Shown here one piece after another: positions 7,751 to 16,019 of a DNA stretch of 20,807 nt. This stretch comes from a virus. The notes below the pieces were generated by a model that saw only the letters and a list, made by a program, of their open reading frames with translations, was not told the origin of the DNA and searched no databases. Both the position numbers and the translations under genes were made by a program. The stretch lies in the IMG/VR virus record IMGVR_UViG_3300020468_001741, positions 1-20,807 of that record; one strand, 5' to 3'. Within the stretch, counting starts at the first letter, position 1, and the number at the start of each line of letters is the position of its first letter.

Positions 7751-8505
7751 TCTGCTAATGCAGAGAGGTCAACTTCTACAGTGGGAAATATTTTTTTAAG
7801 TTTAGGCCAAATCTTAACGTGCTTTTTATGTTTTTTACCACCAGCACAATGTAAAAAATATACTCTATCATAATCAAATCTTTCACCATTGTTTTTAAAG
7901 TTATACATTCTATTCATATCTAGTAAAGGCACATTACTATCAACAATACACCCATTCAAAAACATTCCATCATCAATGCGATTATCATCAATTTCCTTAT
8001 ATTTACTGATCCACGGTAACATAAATTCAGTATTAAGTTTATTAAGAAGTATTACACCAGGTTGCACAAATCTTTTACATATAGTTTCACCGGTATATCT
8101 ATCTGCTGACGGATTAACTCTTTGATTAAACTTGGCACCTTCTGGCGTTGCATCTCTAAACTTTGGATAATAACAAGTTTTTAATGTTGTAGAAATTTCA
8201 GGATAGTCTTTAAAAATATTAGGTGCGTGAGGCAAAGCAATTACGTCACTGTCAACATACATAATTTGATCATATTTGTCCCACCAGCTTCGATCAATCC
8301 ATAAATCAAATCTTTCCCACGTAGGATGTTTGAATCCTAATTTTGGTTCTGTAATTCTAAGATAATCTAAGTTAAATTTTTTACAGTATTCTTGAAAACT
8401 ATTTCTACTATAAGTCTCCATTGGACTTGGTTTTAAATTATTAAAGCCTGGTTGTGAGTATTTTTGAATATCAATATAATATTGAATTACCAAATTTCTT
8501 GTCAT
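7747..8505 (-). CDS. GT8-like GT-A glycosyltransferase
   Basis: The 252-aa protein has IMYVDSDVIAL (81-91), where D85-S-D87 is the DxD metal site. A block near the C-terminus, VYFLHCAGGKKHKK, matches the His/Gly/Lys loop that closes over the donor phosphates in GT8-type enzymes. It also has PTWERFDLW in the position of the family's nucleotide-binding region. A TTG three bases upstream (8508) could add one residue, but the ATG at 8505 is the natural start. It is a single minus-strand gene flanked by a convergent GT61 gene (4-nt overlap) and a divergent GT-A gene, so it must have its own promoter. Donor and acceptor are unknown. Confidence 0.82.
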   Translation of the reverse strand: MTRNLVIQYYIDIQKYSQPGFNNLKPSPMETYSRNSFQEYCKKFNLDYLRITEPKLGFKHPTWERFDLWIDRSWWDKYDQIMYVDSDVIALPHAPNIFKDYPEISTTLKTCYYPKFRDATPEGAKFNQRVNPSADRYTGETICKRFVQPGVILLNKLNTEFMLPWISKYKEIDDNRIDDGMFLNGCIVDSNVPLLDMNRMYNFKNNGERFDYDRVYFLHCAGGKKHKKHVKIWPKLKKIFPTVEVDLSALAD

Positions 8506-8548
8506 CAATAATATTTATTGGTGCGTGTATAAACTTAAATATTTGCAA
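8506..8548. promoter_or_regulatory. Divergent intergenic region with T4-late-like boxes
   Basis: The 43-bp gap between divergent glycosyltransferase starts contains, on the minus strand, AATAAATA (8519-8512), which differs by one base from the T4 late promoter box TATAAATA. On the plus strand it has TATAAACT (8528-8535), a weaker match of six of eight. No sigma70 -35 boxes are apparent. Late-type expression of both genes would be expected if the boxes are used, but AT richness makes chance matches likely. Confidence 0.3.
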
Positions 8549-9430
8549 ATGAAAATCAAACTGATTACATCTTATAAACCAGGCTGTTGGGAACAGTATG
8601 GCAAAAAAGGTATAGAGGCAATGGCCAAGCAATTTCCTGCTGAAATAGATATTGTAGTATACGCTGAGGAGCCAACACCAAAATGCAATTATAATAGAAT
8701 AACATGGATTGATCTAAATCTTGCTGAACCAAACTTGACTAATTTTAAACACAAACATAAAAATGATCCTGTGGCAAATGGCAAATTAGAAGAAATTGAA
8801 GGTGGCGTGCGTAGGATACCAGAACTACAAAAACTTGGTGGTGCAGATAAAAACAAAGAATCTTTCCTATGGGACGCAGTGCGTTTTTCAAACAAAGTGT
8901 TTTGCGTTATTAATGCAGTGCGTAATTCTAAAGATTACGATTACGTGGTATGGCTTGATGCTGATACATTTACATTTCGTCCTGTACCAATAGATTTTTT
9001 TGAAAAACTCCTGCCAGCAAACACTATGGTTACATATTTAGGTAGAGAGAATCCAAAACTAAATGACGGCGGAAAATATCCAGAATGTGGCTTTGTTGGC
9101 TATAATTTAAACCATCCTGAAACACAAAACTTTATTAACGAATGGGAGTTACTTTACACACAAGATACAGTATTCAAAATACTTGAATGGCATGACAGTT
9201 ACGTATTCTGGCATTTGACAAAAAAATTTAGAACTGAAAAAAATATTCAAGTCAACGATATAGGCAAATGGGTTGGTGTAAAAGGCCACCACGTATTTGT
9301 CAACAGTGAACTTGGACAGTACATTGATCATATGAAAGGCGATCGCAAAACAAAAGGAAGTAGTTCTCAAAAAGATCTAAAGACAAATATTACCAACATT
9401 GACTATTGGAAAAAAGTTCCGTATAATTAA
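8549..9430 (+). CDS. GT-A glycosyltransferase, twin copy 1
   Basis: The 293-aa protein starts MKIKLITSYKPG, has YVVWLDADTFTF (132-143) with the DAD metal site, then YLGRENP, PECGFVGYNLNHPE and a C-terminal DHMKGDRK loop like the GT8 phosphate-closing loop. It is clearly homologous along its full length to the protein at 14262. I place the start at the ATG at 8549, not the in-frame GTG at 8525, because the twin begins at exactly this Met (MKIKVLTSYKPG) and the extra residues have no counterpart. It heads a plus-strand run with gmd, from which only six bases separate it. Expected role: transfer of a hexose-type sugar during glycan assembly. Confidence 0.8.
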   Translation: MKIKLITSYKPGCWEQYGKKGIEAMAKQFPAEIDIVVYAEEPTPKCNYNRITWIDLNLAEPNLTNFKHKHKNDPVANGKLEEIEGGVRRIPELQKLGGADKNKESFLWDAVRFSNKVFCVINAVRNSKDYDYVVWLDADTFTFRPVPIDFFEKLLPANTMVTYLGRENPKLNDGGKYPECGFVGYNLNHPETQNFINEWELLYTQDTVFKILEWHDSYVFWHLTKKFRTEKNIQVNDIGKWVGVKGHHVFVNSELGQYIDHMKGDRKTKGSSSQKDLKTNITNIDYWKKVPYN

Positions 9431-9436
9431 GATAAA

Positions 9437-10420
9437 ATGAGAAAAATTGCATTTGTAACAGGAATGACCGGACAAGACGGTCCTTATCTAGCAAAACATC
9501 TTTTAGAACATGATTACAAAGTTTATGGCTTGGTAAAAAGATACAGTAATCCTAATTTAGAAAATCTAAAATATTTAGGAATAGAAAATGATGTAGAATT
9601 AATAACAGGAGATGTAACTGACGACGCAAACATAAATCATCTTGTAAAAAGTATTAGGCCAAACGAATTTTATAATTTAGCGGCACAAAGTTTTGTTGGA
9701 GCAAGTTGGGAACTTAATAAACAAACTTCTGAAGTGAATGCCATGGGAGTTCTAAATATTTTAAATTCAATCGTTGGCCATAATCCAACAACTAAATTTT
9801 ATCAAGCAAGCACGAGCGAACTATATGGCAATGCTAATGTAGATGGACTACAAGACGAAAATACGCCATTTCATCCTCGTTCACCTTATGGTATATCAAA
9901 GTTGTATGCATACTGGATGACTGTAAATTTTAGAGCTAGTTATAGTATTCACGCTTCTAATGGTGTATTGTTTAATCATGAATCTCCAATTAGGGGAAAA
10001 GAGTTTGTAACACGCAAAGTCACCGACGGTGTTGCAAAAATAAAATTAGGGCTTGCAAAAAAACTTACACTAGGTAATCTTGAAGCAAAAAGAGATTGGG
10101 GATTTGCAGGAGACTTTGTTGAAGCCATGTACAAAATGGTTCAACAAGAAAATCCAGGTGACTATGTTGTATGTACTGGAGTTCAACACACAATTCGAGA
10201 ATTACTTTCATATGCTTTTGAGACGGCAGAGATATCAGACTGGGAACGTTATATAGAATCAGATCCTCGCTTTAAACGTCCAGCCGAACTTCATGCCTTA
10301 CATGGATCCTATGCAAAAGCAAAAGAAACACTGGGTTGGGAACCAAAAACAGAATTCAAAGACATGATAGCATTGATGGTAAAAGAGGATATAAAGCGAC
10401 TGTCAAATGATATACGTTAG
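9437..10420 (+). CDS. gmd: GDP-mannose 4,6-dehydratase
   Basis: The 327-aa protein matches Gmd closely. It has TGMTGQDG (8-15, NADP-binding loop), NLAAQSFVGASW (80-91), ASTSELYG (124-131, with Thr126 and Glu128 of the active site), SPYGISK (149-155, catalytic Tyr151 and Lys155), NHESPIRGKEFVTRK (180-194, GDP-binding loop) and a KRDWGFAGDFVEAM block (218-231). It converts GDP-D-mannose to GDP-4-keto-6-deoxy-D-mannose, the branch point to GDP-L-fucose, GDP-rhamnose, GDP-perosamine and GDP-colitose. No dedicated fucose synthase or aminotransferase is visible in the window, so the second step must come from the host, from elsewhere in the genome, or from the GalE-like enzyme. It overlaps the next gene by 14 nt. 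The length is slightly short for the family but all motifs are present. Confidence 0.96.
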   Translation: MRKIAFVTGMTGQDGPYLAKHLLEHDYKVYGLVKRYSNPNLENLKYLGIENDVELITGDVTDDANINHLVKSIRPNEFYNLAAQSFVGASWELNKQTSEVNAMGVLNILNSIVGHNPTTKFYQASTSELYGNANVDGLQDENTPFHPRSPYGISKLYAYWMTVNFRASYSIHASNGVLFNHESPIRGKEFVTRKVTDGVAKIKLGLAKKLTLGNLEAKRDWGFAGDFVEAMYKMVQQENPGDYVVCTGVQHTIRELLSYAFETAEISDWERYIESDPRFKRPAELHALHGSYAKAKETLGWEPKTEFKDMIALMVKEDIKRLSNDIR

Positions 10421-11222
10421 TGCTACAAATAGAAAACTTACTGAAAAATATGTTGACTGGGCAGTCACTGGATTGCCAGGATCAGTCAAACTAAATCCAC
10501 AAGACATTATAAAAAAGACTGATTGTAAAAAGGCTGTAATGTTTGGTGTGCTACGTGGCACACATTTAGTTTACAATTTTGCTAAAAAAAATAACATTGA
10601 TTTTTTTTACATTGATAGGCCTTATTGGGGAGAAACAAGAAATCATCCTTACTATGTGAAAATAGTAAAAAACAATCATCTAAAAAACTGGGTTGAAAAA
10701 AGACCCTATGACAGATTTGAAAAATCATTTCCTTGGCCAATTAAGCCATGGAAAAAAGATGGCAAGAATATTATTGTGTGTCCACCATCAAACGCAATGA
10801 AAGAATTTTTTGGTGTACACAATTGGTTAGATGACACACTAAAAATTTTAAAAAAACATACAGATCGTCCAATTATAGTAAAAAACAAAGGATACAATCC
10901 TATTATAGGATATGATGCAAACGGGGGATATATCGTTACAGGCAAAGATAATCAAAAGCCTAGTGGTCCAATTAATTGGAATGATGCTTTTGCGATGGTA
11001 ACCTATAATTCTAACATAAGTTTAGAAGCTACCACAAGAGGTATTCCTTGTTTTACTGACCCACATAATGCTTGTGCACCAATATCAGAAACTGATTTTA
11101 CTAAAATTGAGTCACCTAAATACGTTGATAGAGAACCGTTATACTATTCAATGGCTTATGGTCAATTTACAGCAGAAGAAATACAAAACGGATATGCTTG
11201 GAAAATATTAGATGAAAGTTGA
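10407..11222 (+). CDS. GT-B-type, KpsC/KpsS-like glycosyltransferase (paralogue B)
   Basis: A 271-aa paralogue of the protein at 5159 and nearly the same length. Aligned blocks are FFYIDRPYWG (the equivalent is YWFTDTPYFG), NIIVCPPSNAMKEF, then W..DTLKILKKHTDRPIIVK, then VTYNSNISLEATTRGIPCFT, and the C-terminal SMAYGQFTAEEIQNGYA. The segment around NSNISLEATTRGIPCF resembles the donor-binding loop of capsule-type GT-B enzymes. Likely a sugar transferase in the same pathway as Gmd, into which it overlaps by 14 nt. It overlaps the following paralogue by 11 nt. The tandem position with the next gene suggests local duplication followed by strong divergence. Confidence 0.68.
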   Translation: MIYVSATNRKLTEKYVDWAVTGLPGSVKLNPQDIIKKTDCKKAVMFGVLRGTHLVYNFAKKNNIDFFYIDRPYWGETRNHPYYVKIVKNNHLKNWVEKRPYDRFEKSFPWPIKPWKKDGKNIIVCPPSNAMKEFFGVHNWLDDTLKILKKHTDRPIIVKNKGYNPIIGYDANGGYIVTGKDNQKPSGPINWNDAFAMVTYNSNISLEATTRGIPCFTDPHNACAPISETDFTKIESPKYVDREPLYYSMAYGQFTAEEIQNGYAWKILDES

Positions 11223-12192
11223 AATATTCAGAAGAACTGTGAAAGACAGACGTAGAGGCGCCAGTTGGGACCTACTCCAGTATATGGCCGAAGGTGTCAG
11301 AGCGTGTGGCGACGATCCTGTAATAGTCAACGAAAACTTAACAGGTGCCTGGCAAAAAGACGAAATGGAGCCTACAGCTCCAGTTGGTTGTATGTTTGGT
11401 TATGGAGGATCAAACCAAATGCATCATACCAAAGGACGTAGAAGAGACCTTGTAGAACGTGCCAAAAAAAAAGGCATCTATATTATTACATTTGATGGTG
11501 GCCTTATGAGTAGTTTTGGTAACGTACACGGTCCTAATCATCATTGGAGAGTATCCTTATATTCGCCTATGAATGATGGAAATTTTTTAAGCGACAATTC
11601 TCCCAGTGATAGATGGGAGATGATGAAATCTTTATGGAACGTAAAATACGAGCCGTGGAGAAAATCAAATCCAGAAGATCCAATTATGTTTGTTCTTCAG
11701 CCAAAAGATAATTGGAGTATGAATGAATTAGACCCAATTGATTGGTTTCATGATGTATATAAAAAATTACGTCCAATAACAAAAAGAAAATTTATAGTAC
11801 GACCACATCCTAATCATGTTGTGGCAATAGAAAACAGAGTGAATGAATTTCCAAAAGATGTAGAAGTACATATTGGACAAAAATATTTTCACGGAGACGA
11901 AAAAAAATATTATAGATTTCATTTTCAGGAAGCAATTACTAATTGCCATGCTATAATTACACACAATTCAACTGCATCAACTGATTCTTGTATAAGAGGT
12001 ATTCCAACATTTTGTACATCTAATCTTGCAATTTGTTGGCCTGTGGCAAACAAAGATCTAAACAAAATTGAAACACCTGATTTGCCTGATAGAACGCAAT
12101 GGGTCAATGATTTAGCGTATAAATTATGGAATGAAAAAGAAATAAGAGATGGTACAGTATTCAAACGCTTCAAAGAGAAACTAAAATTATAA
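11212..12192 (+). CDS. GT-B-type, KpsC/KpsS-like glycosyltransferase (paralogue C)
   Basis: At 326 aa this is the longest of the four related proteins. It has an extended N-terminal half including [20 protein letters not shown] and [14 protein letters not shown], then the shared central part [27 protein letters not shown] (an RPHP motif typical of capsule and polysaccharide GT-B enzymes) and [20 protein letters not shown]. The C-terminal signature is [16 protein letters not shown]. The RPHP and HNSTAS blocks make the GT-B call firmer here than for paralogues A and B. Its TAA shares one base with the ATG of the ferredoxin gene, so the ferredoxin is probably co-translated. Confidence 0.72.
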   Translation: MKVEIFRRTVKDRRRGASWDLLQYMAEGVRACGDDPVIVNENLTGAWQKDEMEPTAPVGCMFGYGGSNQMHHTKGRRRDLVERAKKKGIYIITFDGGLMSSFGNVHGPNHHWRVSLYSPMNDGNFLSDNSPSDRWEMMKSLWNVKYEPWRKSNPEDPIMFVLQPKDNWSMNELDPIDWFHDVYKKLRPITKRKFIVRPHPNHVVAIENRVNEFPKDVEVHIGQKYFHGDEKKYYRFHFQEAITNCHAIITHNSTASTDSCIRGIPTFCTSNLAICWPVANKDLNKIETPDLPDRTQWVNDLAYKLWNEKEIRDGTVFKRFKEKLKL

Positions 12193-12515
12193 TGACTTAC
12201 ATTGTAAATGACAATTGTATAATGTGTAAACACACCGACTGCGTAGAAGTTTGTCCTGTAGACTGCTTTTATGAAGGAGAAAATATGCTTGTGATTAATC
12301 CTGATGAGTGCATTGATTGCGGAGTATGTGAACCAGAATGTCCTGAGGATGCTATTTTACCTGACTCAGATCCCGAGGCGGCAAAATGGGTAGAGTTTAA
12401 CGGTGAATGGTCAAAGAAATGGGAAGTGATCACAGATAAAAAAGAGCCATTACCTGACTATAAAAGTCACTCTGGAGAAGAAGGTAGATTAGAAAAATAT
12501 TTTAGGAACAAATAA
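12192..12515 (+). CDS. fdxA: 7Fe/8Fe-type ferredoxin (FdxA-like)
   Basis: The 107-aa protein reads [20 protein letters not shown] at the N-terminus, then CPVDCFYEG and [19 protein letters not shown]. This is the bacterial FdxA pattern with one [3Fe-4S] and one [4Fe-4S] cluster ligated by Cys9, Cys17, Cys21 and the second CxxCxxC...CP group. The C-terminal part, with [17 protein letters not shown] and a charged tail, is also family-like. Ferredoxins carry electrons at low potential in the cytoplasm. Being embedded by 1-nt overlaps on both sides among glycan genes is unusual, and no Fe-S oxidoreductase partner is visible here. It is probably a host-derived auxiliary gene. FdxA proteins are strongly conserved in alphaproteobacteria, which is one clue to the host. 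Confidence 0.95.
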   Translation: MTYIVNDNCIMCKHTDCVEVCPVDCFYEGENMLVINPDECIDCGVCEPECPEDAILPDSDPEAAKWVEFNGEWSKKWEVITDKKEPLPDYKSHSGEEGRLEKYFRNK

Positions 12516-14251
12516 TGTGTGGCATTTACGGAATAACAGATCACAATCCAACTTTAATACAAAACTATATTAAAACTTGTAGTCACAGAGGACCCGATGG
12601 AGAAAAGATTTGGTGGGATCCAAAACACAAATTAACACTAGGACACAACTTGCTGTCCATAATGAGCAGTCCACAGTTGTCTGTACAGCCATGGAAAACT
12701 CCAGCAGGTAATTGGCTTGTGTACAATGGAGAAATATTTAATTACTACGAGTTAAAAGAAAAATATAAAAACAAAGGCTTTGCAGGAATCACAGGATGCG
12801 ATACTGAATTACTTGCTTGGGGTCTTGATAATTTTGGATATAATTTTATTGAAGAAATTGACAGTATGCATTCATTTGCATATTACAAAGAGAACGACAA
12901 CGAACTTTGGATATCTAGAGACCACGCTGGCATTAAACCTTTGTACTACGCTGAAATAAAAGAAGGCTTAATCTTTGGCAGTGAAATAAAAGGCTTGCTT
13001 GACCATGTGCCTGGCTCTCGTATAATTGACCCTTTAGCATTTAGTAGTATGGCTCATGTTGGTCTAAATCCAACTGAAAATACTTTTTTTTCAAATATTA
13101 AAAAATTGTTGAGTGGCGAAACAATAGTGTATGACTTAGAAAATAAACGTATCAAAAACAAAAAAAGAAATTTAATTATCCCAACTAACAATCATAAATT
13201 TGATGATGAAGAATTCAGAATGGTTACCAGAGACAGTGTAAAACTGTGTAGCATTGGTAGACGAAAGATAGGAATATTTTTAAGCGGCGGCCTGGATAGC
13301 GGTATGATAGCTTATGAACACAGCAAACTTTACGACACAACTAACACCTACACAAATAAGATGGAACCAAATGTTATTTGGCGAGAAGATGATCACAATG
13401 ATGACCATAATAAAGCACTAGACCTTGCAAAACAATTTAACTTTAATCACAAAGTGGTAACTATGACTCCACAAATTTTAACAGACACTTGGGATGATAG
13501 CATTTATTTTATGGAACAACCAGTGTATAATCCATCAATGGTTATGTATTATCATACAAACAAAATGTTAGCTGACGATGGCATTGTGGTCACATTGGCT
13601 GGAGACATGGGAGATGAGGTGCTAGGTGGTTATCCAAAGTATTGGAAATTGAGAAATAAAAATGTAAACACGTGGGACAAATTAATAGATGCGTGGATGA
13701 ACAGAATAAAGCGTCCAATACAAGTGACACAGACACCTGTGAATAGAGAAGATCTAAAAAAGCATTTTGTGAAAACTTTTCCAATAGAATTATACAACGC
13801 TGAAGATATAGTTAATTCTTACATGGCATTGGATTGTGTTACACAAGTGCCTGAAGAATTTTTTATACGAAACGACACTTATGGAATGGCATTTAGTATG
13901 GAAGGACGTTTTCCTCTAGCAACTAAAAAATTTATGCAATATGCTTTGAGCATTCGCTCTTCTGAAAAAATTGGAAGGCATAAACATCAAACTAAACTAT
14001 TGAGTAAAAAAGCCTACAAAGATATTTTTCCCAAACAGATAGTAAACAAACATAAAACTGGCTGGACTGTGCCAGTAAAAGGATGGATACAAGATCAGCA
14101 AGTAGCAAAAGATTACTATCACAAAAGAATTAACCAACAAGACTGTTTGAAGGACATTGTAGTACGCCAAAACGAAACAACCAAATCAGCTGTACCTGCA
14201 TGGATATTACGAGATTGGGCAAATAAATTTAACATGACATTTGGAAATTAA
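12515..14251 (+). CDS. asnB: Asparagine synthetase-like class II glutamine amidotransferase
   Basis: The 578-aa protein starts MCGIYG, giving Cys2 as glutaminase nucleophile after Met removal. It continues with HRGPDG (24-29), VYNGEIFNYYEL (69-80), GCDTELL (94-100), SRDHAGIKPLYYA (134-146) and the ATP-pyrophosphatase loop FLSGGLDSG (255-263). A later GDMGDEVLGGYPKY block is the synthetase active-site region. The length is close to E. coli AsnB (554). It transfers glutamine nitrogen to an adenylated carboxylate, classically Asp to Asn; homologues in surface clusters amidate sugar acids. In the glutamine-binding HxRLSI motif the Arg is replaced by Leu (HNLLSI, 44-49). It is translationally coupled to the ferredoxin (TAATG). 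Confidence 0.9.
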   Translation: MCGIYGITDHNPTLIQNYIKTCSHRGPDGEKIWWDPKHKLTLGHNLLSIMSSPQLSVQPWKTPAGNWLVYNGEIFNYYELKEKYKNKGFAGITGCDTELLAWGLDNFGYNFIEEIDSMHSFAYYKENDNELWISRDHAGIKPLYYAEIKEGLIFGSEIKGLLDHVPGSRIIDPLAFSSMAHVGLNPTENTFFSNIKKLLSGETIVYDLENKRIKNKKRNLIIPTNNHKFDDEEFRMVTRDSVKLCSIGRRKIGIFLSGGLDSGMIAYEHSKLYDTTNTYTNKMEPNVIWREDDHNDDHNKALDLAKQFNFNHKVVTMTPQILTDTWDDSIYFMEQPVYNPSMVMYYHTNKMLADDGIVVTLAGDMGDEVLGGYPKYWKLRNKNVNTWDKLIDAWMNRIKRPIQVTQTPVNREDLKKHFVKTFPIELYNAEDIVNSYMALDCVTQVPEEFFIRNDTYGMAFSMEGRFPLATKKFMQYALSIRSSEKIGRHKHQTKLLSKKAYKDIFPKQIVNKHKTGWTVPVKGWIQDQQVAKDYYHKRINQQDCLKDIVVRQNETTKSAVPAWILRDWANKFNMTFGN

Positions 14252-14253
14252 AT

Positions 14254-14264
14254 AGGATAAAATG
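14254..14264 (+). promoter_or_regulatory. Ribosome-binding site of the second GT-A copy
   Basis: AGGA at 14254-14257 is followed by TAAA and the ATG at 14262. The same spacer appears before gmd (GATAAAATG), suggesting a shared translation-initiation context. This supports the start chosen for the gene at 14262 and, by homology, that of its twin at 8549. Confidence 0.6.
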
Positions 14265-15140
14265 AAAATCAAAGTACTAACATCTTATAAGCCAGGCACA
14301 TGGAATGAGTATGCGAAAAGAGCAGTGGAGAGTGTCTTACAACATTGGCCAACTGATACAGCAGTTGCAGTATATCATGAGGAACAGCCACAAGATATTT
14401 TTGAACACGATAGGATTGAATGGTATGATATACACAAAGTTCAACCTGAACTGTTAAAATTCAAAAACAAATTCAAAAACGATCCTGTAGCAAATGGTGA
14501 GATACAAGAGATTGCAAACGGGATTCGTAGGCCTGGACCAATGCCAAGTAAAGGATCATATCAATGGAATGCAGTAAGATTTGCTAACAAAGTTTTTTGT
14601 GTTACACATGCTTTACAAAATTCTCAAGATTATGATTACGTAGTATGGCTTGACGCTGACACATATACATTTAGACAAATGCCAAAAGACTTTTTAGAAC
14701 ACTTGTTGCCAAAGGAGACTATGCTTACATATCTGGGTAGAGAAAATCCAGATCTTAATGACGGAGGTAGAGATCCAGAATGTGGCTTTGTTGGATATAA
14801 TTTGAATCATCCTGAAATACAAAACTATAGAAATGATTGGGAAGAGATGTACATAAAAGAATCAGTGTTTAAATTGACTTGGGGATGGACAGACTGTTCT
14901 ACTCTATGGCACTTGTCAAAATTATACCAAAAACAAAAAGATGTCAAAATAAACGATATAGGTTATGCTAAAAAAGTAAAAGGTAATCACGTTTTTATTA
15001 ATAGCGAATTAGGTTTGTATATGGATCATTTTAAAGGCAAACGAAAACAATTAAAGAAAAGTGCAAAAAATGATTTTAGACAGCAGGTGTTAGACACTAC
15101 AAAAAATTTAACAAACTTAGAATATTGGAAAAAAATTTAA
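14262..15140 (+). CDS. GT-A glycosyltransferase, twin copy 2
   Basis: The 292-aa protein is homologous end to end with the one at 8549. It begins MKIKVLTSYKPGTW, shares FKNDPVANG, YDYVVWLDADTYTF (124-137, DAD metal site at 131-133), YLGRENPDLNDGG, PECGFVGYNLNHPE and the DHFKGKRK C-terminal loop, and ends NLEYWKKI against NIDYWKKV. The two differ mainly in the 90-100 region and near the acceptor side (WTDCSTLWHLSK versus WHDSYVFWHLTK), which would suit different acceptors or donors. It follows asnB by 10 nt and precedes the fourth GT-B gene by 3 nt. The role is probably sequential sugar addition with its twin. Confidence 0.8.
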   Translation: MKIKVLTSYKPGTWNEYAKRAVESVLQHWPTDTAVAVYHEEQPQDIFEHDRIEWYDIHKVQPELLKFKNKFKNDPVANGEIQEIANGIRRPGPMPSKGSYQWNAVRFANKVFCVTHALQNSQDYDYVVWLDADTYTFRQMPKDFLEHLLPKETMLTYLGRENPDLNDGGRDPECGFVGYNLNHPEIQNYRNDWEEMYIKESVFKLTWGWTDCSTLWHLSKLYQKQKDVKINDIGYAKKVKGNHVFINSELGLYMDHFKGKRKQLKKSAKNDFRQQVLDTTKNLTNLEYWKKI

Positions 15141-15143
15141 ACA

Positions 15144-16019
15144 ATGAAGGTAGAAATTTGGCCGCAGTATGGTCCGTTGAATTCAAAAGAAGTATTTCAA
15201 AACTTTATCACAAGTCTACAAAACAGTGGTGAACAACTGTCTATAAACAAAAGTTCTGACGCAGATGTGGCTGTAATATGGTCAGTGTTATGGCAAGGCC
15301 GTATGAAAAATTACAAACGCATTTGGGATCATTATAGAAATTTAGGCAAGCCTATAGTTGTTTTAGAAGTTGGTGGATTAAGACGTAACAAAAGTTTTAA
15401 GATTGGCATAAATGGTGTCAATGGAAAAGCAGATTTTGCTAACCAGGATGTTGATAATACTAGATGGCCGTTGTTCAATCACAATATTAAACCATGGCGC
15501 ACTGACGGAAAACATATTATAATACTTGGTCAACATCATACTTCAGAACAATGGGCAGGACTTCCTGCTATGAACAAATGGTTTGAACAACAGATACAAC
15601 AAATCAGAGAACACACTGATCGCCATATACAAGTTCGTCCACACCCAAGGAATCCAATTGGCTTTGATGCTAAAAAATACCATAATGTTTCAATACAAAA
15701 TCCAAAAATGGATCGCAACACAGTTGATGATACAGACTTTAAAGACATACTACATGACGCTTGGGCAGTTGTGAACCATAGTTCAAATCCTGCTATGGAA
15801 GCTGTCATACACGGAGTGCCTGTGTTTGTGTCAAAAGATAGTTTGTGTTATGAAGTTGGTAATCAATCGTTTGCAAACATTAATAATCCGTTAATGCCTG
15901 ATAGACAAAACTGGGCTAATAAGTTATCATATACAGAATGGTTTCCAGAGGAAATTAAGCAAGGAACGCCATGGAAGCGAATAAAAAAACGTTTAGAGGA
16001 AAAATATTTAAATGATTAG
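15144..16019 (+). CDS. GT-B-type, KpsC/KpsS-like glycosyltransferase (paralogue D)
   Basis: The 291-aa protein begins MKVEIWPQYGPLNSKEVF; the first residues MKVEI are shared with paralogue C. The core has HIIILGQHHTSEQWAG, a helix reading IQQIREHTDRHIQVRPHPRN (the TDR..VRPHP block) and VNHSSNPAMEAVIHGVPVFV (donor-loop region). The C-terminal signature is KLSYTEWFPEEIKQGTPW. GT-B polysaccharide transferase function is likely. It is preceded by the second GT-A copy and overlaps the next gene by 8 nt. The pairing GT-A twin plus GT-B paralogue recurs at 8549/10407 with gmd between, hinting at duplication of a small module. Confidence 0.72.
   Translation: MKVEIWPQYGPLNSKEVFQNFITSLQNSGEQLSINKSSDADVAVIWSVLWQGRMKNYKRIWDHYRNLGKPIVVLEVGGLRRNKSFKIGINGVNGKADFANQDVDNTRWPLFNHNIKPWRTDGKHIIILGQHHTSEQWAGLPAMNKWFEQQIQQIREHTDRHIQVRPHPRNPIGFDAKKYHNVSIQNPKMDRNTVDDTDFKDILHDAWAVVNHSSNPAMEAVIHGVPVFVSKDSLCYEVGNQSFANINNPLMPDRQNWANKLSYTEWFPEEIKQGTPWKRIKKRLEEKYLND

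Noticed and set aside
7751-7764. Tight hairpin TCTGC-TAAT-GCAGA just after the GT61 stop codon
   Set aside because: The stem is only 5 bp with no U-tract on either strand, and it lies in coding sequence of the minus-strand gene; chance is likely.
8525-8548. GTG start extending the first GT-A twin by eight residues
   Set aside because: The twin at 14262 begins at the inner Met, and the extension has no counterpart and poor composition.
12857-12880. TTGACA followed by AT-rich hexamers inside asnB
   Set aside because: No acceptable -10 at correct spacing, and it is inside a conserved coding region.
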